Below, piece after piece: positions 60,031 through 64,000 of a stretch of 64,000 nucleotides of DNA (within the stretch, counting starts at the first letter, position 1; every line of letters begins with the position of its first letter). The stretch is from Megalobrama amblycephala (taxonomy: Eukaryota > Chordata > Actinopteri > Cypriniformes > Xenocyprididae), in NCBI RefSeq assembly GCF_018812025.1, contig NC_063052.1, positions 14,394,001-14,458,000 on the forward strand, read 5' to 3'. Below the pieces are notes generated by a model. It made no database searches and was not told the DNA's origin. It was given only the letters and a program-made list of their open reading frames with translations. The translations under genes were made by a program, and so were the position numbers.

Positions 60031-60197
60031 TAAAGGGATAGTTTGTTCAAAAATGAAAATTCATTTACAGAAAAAACATCACTAATACATCCTTCCAAAT
60101 ATCAACTGTCGCATTCCACAGAAGTAATACATGTTTGGAACGACATGAAGGTGAGTAAATGATGACAATTTTCATTTTTGAGTAAACTGTCACTTTA
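60031..60197. mobile_element. Short palindromic MITE (~165 bp)
   Basis: The left end AAAGGGATAGTTTGTTCAAA then AATGAAAATT is mirrored on the right by AATTTTCATTTTTGAGTAAA then CTGTCACTTTA. It belongs to the GGGTTAGTTCACCC terminus family in miniature. Confidence 0.72.
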
Positions 60198-60434
60198 TAT
60201 ATAATTATAATTAATATTTATATATTAATAAATTGTATATTTTTCATTTACAGTATATATAACTTATATTTAAATATTTATGTTTATTTATTATACATAT
60301 TTTAATAAGCTATAAAATATAAATTATCTAATTAATTATAAAATATAAACCATATATATACACATACATACAGAACATATAAATGATTTATATTCTATTA
60401 TTTAGATCATTTTTATTTTAATATACATTTGCAT

Positions 60435-60439
<5 letters not shown>

Positions 60440-60477
<38 letters not shown>

Positions 60478-60619
60478 ACATATATTTATACATTTGTATA
60501 AATATATTTACATTATATACATATACATTTGTTCATTACATATATATATATATATATTTGTATATTTAATGTAAATATTGTATAAACAATAAAACACACA
60601 CACACACACACACACACAC

Positions 60620-60662
<43 letters not shown>

Positions 60663-60675
60663 TTTAATAATAAAC

Positions 60676-60725
<50 letters not shown>

Positions 60726-60739
60726 TTATTATTGTTTAT

Positions 60740-60825
<86 letters not shown>
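60440..60825. repeat. (CA)n and (TA)n microsatellite cluster
   Basis: CA runs at about 60441-60474 and 60594-60620; TA runs at about 60622-60655, 60680-60721 and 60741-60821. The separators GTGTGTTTTAATAATAAAC and GTGTTTATTATTGTTTATAC recur between tracts in complementary form, giving an interrupted palindrome. The Ile-Tyr reading frames here are artefacts. Confidence 0.9.
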
Positions 60826-60830
<5 letters not shown>

Positions 60831-60968
60831 TACAATTTATAAACATTTTATATTTATACATATAATTTATGTATTTATATATTATATCTTTGTATATTTA
60901 TTTTAAATATCTTATATAAACTTTAATAAACATTCTATAAACATTTCTCTCCCTCTCTCTCATATATT

Positions 60969-60996
60969 ATTTATTTATTTATTTATTTATTTATAT
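60969..60996. repeat. (TTTA)n microsatellite
   Basis: About seven TTTA units. Confidence 0.88.
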
Positions 60997-61103
60997 GTAT
61001 GAACCATGAACACAAAACATACATACTTGGGTGGGGAAAAAATATATATCTTATATTTATATATATATTTATCTCTGTCATATATTAATACATTTATCTC
61101 TGT

Positions 61104-61104
<1 letters not shown>

Positions 61105-61181
<77 letters not shown>
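61105..61181. repeat. (TA)n microsatellite
   Basis: About 38 uninterrupted TA units. The sequence after it (ACAATTTATAAACATTTATA) also follows the TA tract ending near 60821, so both tracts belong to one duplicated unit. Confidence 0.92.
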
Positions 61182-61186
<5 letters not shown>

Positions 61187-61249
61187 TTATAAACATTTAT
61201 ATTTTTATATAAATATAATTTATGTATTTATATTTTATATATTTGTATA

Positions 61250-62280
61250 TAATATCAGTTTTTCATAAGCTCATGTAAAAATATAATTGGAAAAGGTCTT
61301 TGGGGGTTTGTTTTATAATGAAAAATCAAAATTGCCTTGATCTTTTGAAATAATAACATTTGCAACAGTACAGTATGGAAATATAGCTGCAAAAATGAAT
61401 TATTTTTTAACTAAATATTTTCAAATGATTAAATAAGTGATGAGTGTCTTTATAAGACAGAAGGAAGTTCTGAATGTTGTATGGGAGGTAACTCCTGATC
61501 ACAAGCTGTTTTCTGTGGTTACTGAGTGTCACTGCAGGCTGATGAGTATTATAGGAGACCAAAAACCTATAGAGATGAGCACAGCAGCTATGATCAATAC
61601 ATGAATTACAATTTGGTTCTTTTTCTCTGCTCTTGAACACACTCTGTGGGGAGAGCGTGCTCATTGCACACATGGAGTTGGGCTACGCTAGTGGGCTTAC
61701 AACAAACAGACGCAGGCTTGAGCATGACCCGGTGCGCGTCGGTGGCTGAGTGGATCGAAGCCTATCTAGCGTGGGCAGTGATCAAAACAGCCGTGAAGGG
61801 AATTGATGGAAGTGGAGCGTCGGGTCACAGTGTTCTTTTTCACATAAGTCTTCTGACAGTGAATCTTTGAACCAAAAGAATTACTGATTACAGAACTATA
61901 TTTCTGCTGTAATTATTGAATTCCAATGCATAGGCTGACCCTCAGTTTTGGACTAGAGGGATTGGGATACTGATCTGTTTCAGTTGGCAGTGCAAAGTGG
62001 AAGAAAAGCCAGTCTGAGCTCACCAGAGAGCCTTGAATTTTGTAAATGTCATCTAAAGTTTATAAGAATTTGCTCCATGTGATATTGGGGGTCGATAACC
62101 CACGCTTTAGAGAACATGTATGTCGTCAAGCAAATTCATTTGGATTGATTCTCACTTCTTGTAATCCAAAATTGCTCACTTCACTACACCTGAAAATACT
62201 GGACAGTATATAATATTTGTATATAATCAGAATACATAAAGCCAATCATAAAATGAAATGAAATAAAATAAAAATAATAA
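61250..62280. other. No gene seen
   Basis: Repeat-poor stretch with no recognisable exon. Confidence 0.5.
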
Positions 62281-62283
62281 TAA

Positions 62284-63271
62284 AAGTTGCACAGTAATGC
62301 ATGACCTTGACTGTCTTGTTGCTTTATCGAATGTAGTGAAAAACATCACACCTTTCCTTAAAGCAATGACAACACTTTCAATAAAATAAAATTAAATAAA
62401 AATGCAATAAATAAAATACAAAATTAAAAATAAATAAAAAATAAAACAATAAATAAAATAAAAAAATAAATACAAAATTACAAAAAAGTTGCACAGTAAA
62501 GCATGACCTTGCCTGTCTTGTTGTTTTAAAATAAAATAAAATAAAATAAAACAACAAATAAATAAAATAAAAAAATAAATAATAAAAATAAAAAATACAA
62601 TAAAAAAAATAATAAAATAAAATAAATAAATAAATAAATAAATACAAAATTAATCCAAGTTGCACAGTAACGCATGACCTTGCCTGTCTTGTTGTTTTAT
62701 CGAATGGACTGAAAAACATCAAAGCTTTTCTAAAAGCAATGACAGTTTCAATTTAAAATAATAAAATAAAATAAAATAAAATAAAATAAAATAAAATAAT
62801 AAAATAAAATAAAATAAAATAAAAATAAAATAAAATAAAATAAAATAAAATAAAATAAAACAAAACAAAACAAAACAACTAATAAAAAAAAATAATAATA
62901 AAAAATACAATAAATAAATAAAAATAAAAAATAAAACAATAAATAAAATTAAAAAAAAATAAATACAAAATTAATCCAAGTTGCACAGTAACGCATGACC
63001 TTGCCTGTCTTGTTGCTTTATCGAATAGACTGGAAAAACATCACAGCTTTCCTTAAAGCAATGACAAAACTTTCAATATAAAATAATAAAATAAAAATAC
63101 AATAATAAATTAAATAAAATAATAAATAAAACAATAAATAAAATAAATACAAATAAAATAAAAATAATCTAAGTTGCACAGTAAAGCATGACCTTGCCTG
63201 TCTTGTTGCTTTATCGAATGGACTGAAAAACATCACAGCTTTCCTTAAAGCAATGACAGTTTCACTTTGTC
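62284..63271. repeat. Tandem array: ~90-bp core plus variable AAAAT tracts, five units
   Basis: A core beginning AGTTGCACAGTAAMGCATGA, with CCTTGCCTGTCTTGTTGCTT, TATCGAATGGACTGAAAAAC and AAAGCAATGACA, starts at 62284, 62487, 62658, 62979 and 63172. Units are separated by AAAT/AAAAT/AATAA tracts of different length, giving periods of 203, 171, 321 and 193 bp. Unit 2 keeps only the first ~40 bp of the core. The poly-Phe/Leu frames on the minus strand are artefacts of the A/T tracts. Confidence 0.9.
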
Positions 63272-64000
63272 TGCCAAAATGTCTTCTACAGAGCAATCTC
63301 TTGCTGGATCCATCAACCTAAGTGGCTAAAGTATATGGAATTCCGAATTCTCTTCAGTCAGATCAATAAAACTGCTAATAGTCTTATTACTTTACAAGCT
63401 TTATTAACCTAACACCTACTTTATTTCCTTGATGACATGAGCTCCATTTCAGACGACATAAACTCGGCTGACACGTGGTTTGAATGTCTCCGATGCACAT
63501 TATGCAAAAGGTGTCTGTCGACCAATCAGAAGACACGGCTCTAGTTGATGTCACTGGTAAGAGACATAGTGACATCACGAGACTCGTGGGACCTAATTCA
63601 CCTTTGTAACGAGAGTCTGTCAAAATGCCAAATTCAATCGATAATTGAGTGAAAGGTCAGCATGGCCTCTCTGAGCAGTATTCAATACTTAATTACAAGA
63701 GCTGACCTGCTGTACGAATGTGAATGGGTATTTAAAGCGAGAGGAACCTTTGCGAAATGACATCAGCAAGAACGAATGATGCTTCGAGTGTTTATAAATG
63801 CTTCAGGAAAAACACACCTGTGCTTCGTTGGGTCTATAAGGAGGAGGATGACTCTACAGGGATGTTAGAAGACAAATAAAGGGATATGCAAAGATTTTGC
63901 CATTTATTAATTTGATGTCTGTTATTTAGCTTGGCTCTAATGTGACTTGTGTGTTTTCAATTGCCCTGCTGGATTTCCCACTGTGAGCAATTACATGCAT
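63272..64000. other. No gene seen
   Basis: Unique sequence to the window edge. One minus-strand open frame of 78 codons (63387-63623) has no recognisable motif. Confidence 0.5.

Noticed and set aside
62284..63271. CRISPR-like regular repeat array
   Set aside because: The repeats are ~90 bp with low-complexity spacers in a vertebrate-type sequence. This is a minisatellite.
62378..63296. Poly-Phe/Leu/Tyr membrane-like frames on the minus strand
   Set aside because: They derive from AAAAT-type tracts in the tandem array, not from a membrane protein gene.

Overview
The window looks like a teleost chromosome, most likely from a cyprinid (Danio/carp-like). It is AT-rich and intron-rich. It is full of Tc1-like transposons, CR1/L2-type LINE remnants, short palindromic DNA transposons and long (TA)n/(CA)n tracts of the kind common in cyprinid genomes. 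The organism assignment is an inference from repeat content and from the one recognisable host gene.

The only host gene I can identify is trps1, on the minus strand. Its last two coding exons are present. The penultimate exon (41050-41172) encodes a complete GATA-type zinc finger. The last exon (30621-31748) encodes the basic nuclear-localisation stretch, a long Pro/Ser/Gly-rich region and the C-terminal pair of Ikaros-type zinc fingers. A 9.3 kb intron separates them (31749-41049). Everything from 41173 to the end of the window appears to lie in the preceding intron, because I see no further trps1 exon there. The 3' UTR runs left from 30620, and 1 to about 28 kb is gene-poor downstream sequence.

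Layout: 1-1353 decayed Tc1-like element; 2505-3000 DNA-transposon repeat and a TGAA tract; 3326-7974 a nest of LINE fragments inside a DNA-transposon remnant; 8-14 kb mostly featureless; 14036-15613 second copy of the same Tc1-like family; 15.8-22.4 kb a cluster of related short DNA elements, including nested insertions at TTAA; 23.3-28.2 kb scattered repeats, TA tracts and one unexplained open segment with promoter-like and donor-site signals at 25.7-26.0 kb; 28.4-41.2 kb trps1 3' UTR, exons and intron; 41.2-64 kb intron with many small elements.

The structures most worth a second look are not genes. First, a 238-bp intronic segment (39053-39290) is copied almost perfectly to 40227-40464, where it sits between two identical 69-bp direct repeats. 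Second, a 1.34-kb hyper-repetitive palindromic element (47297-48636) interrupts one of two tandem ~0.5-kb units. Third, a five-unit array at 62284-63271 joins a constant ~90-bp core to variable AAAAT-type tracts. I found no tRNA, rRNA, CRISPR or bacterial-type operon, and no convincing new protein-coding system.
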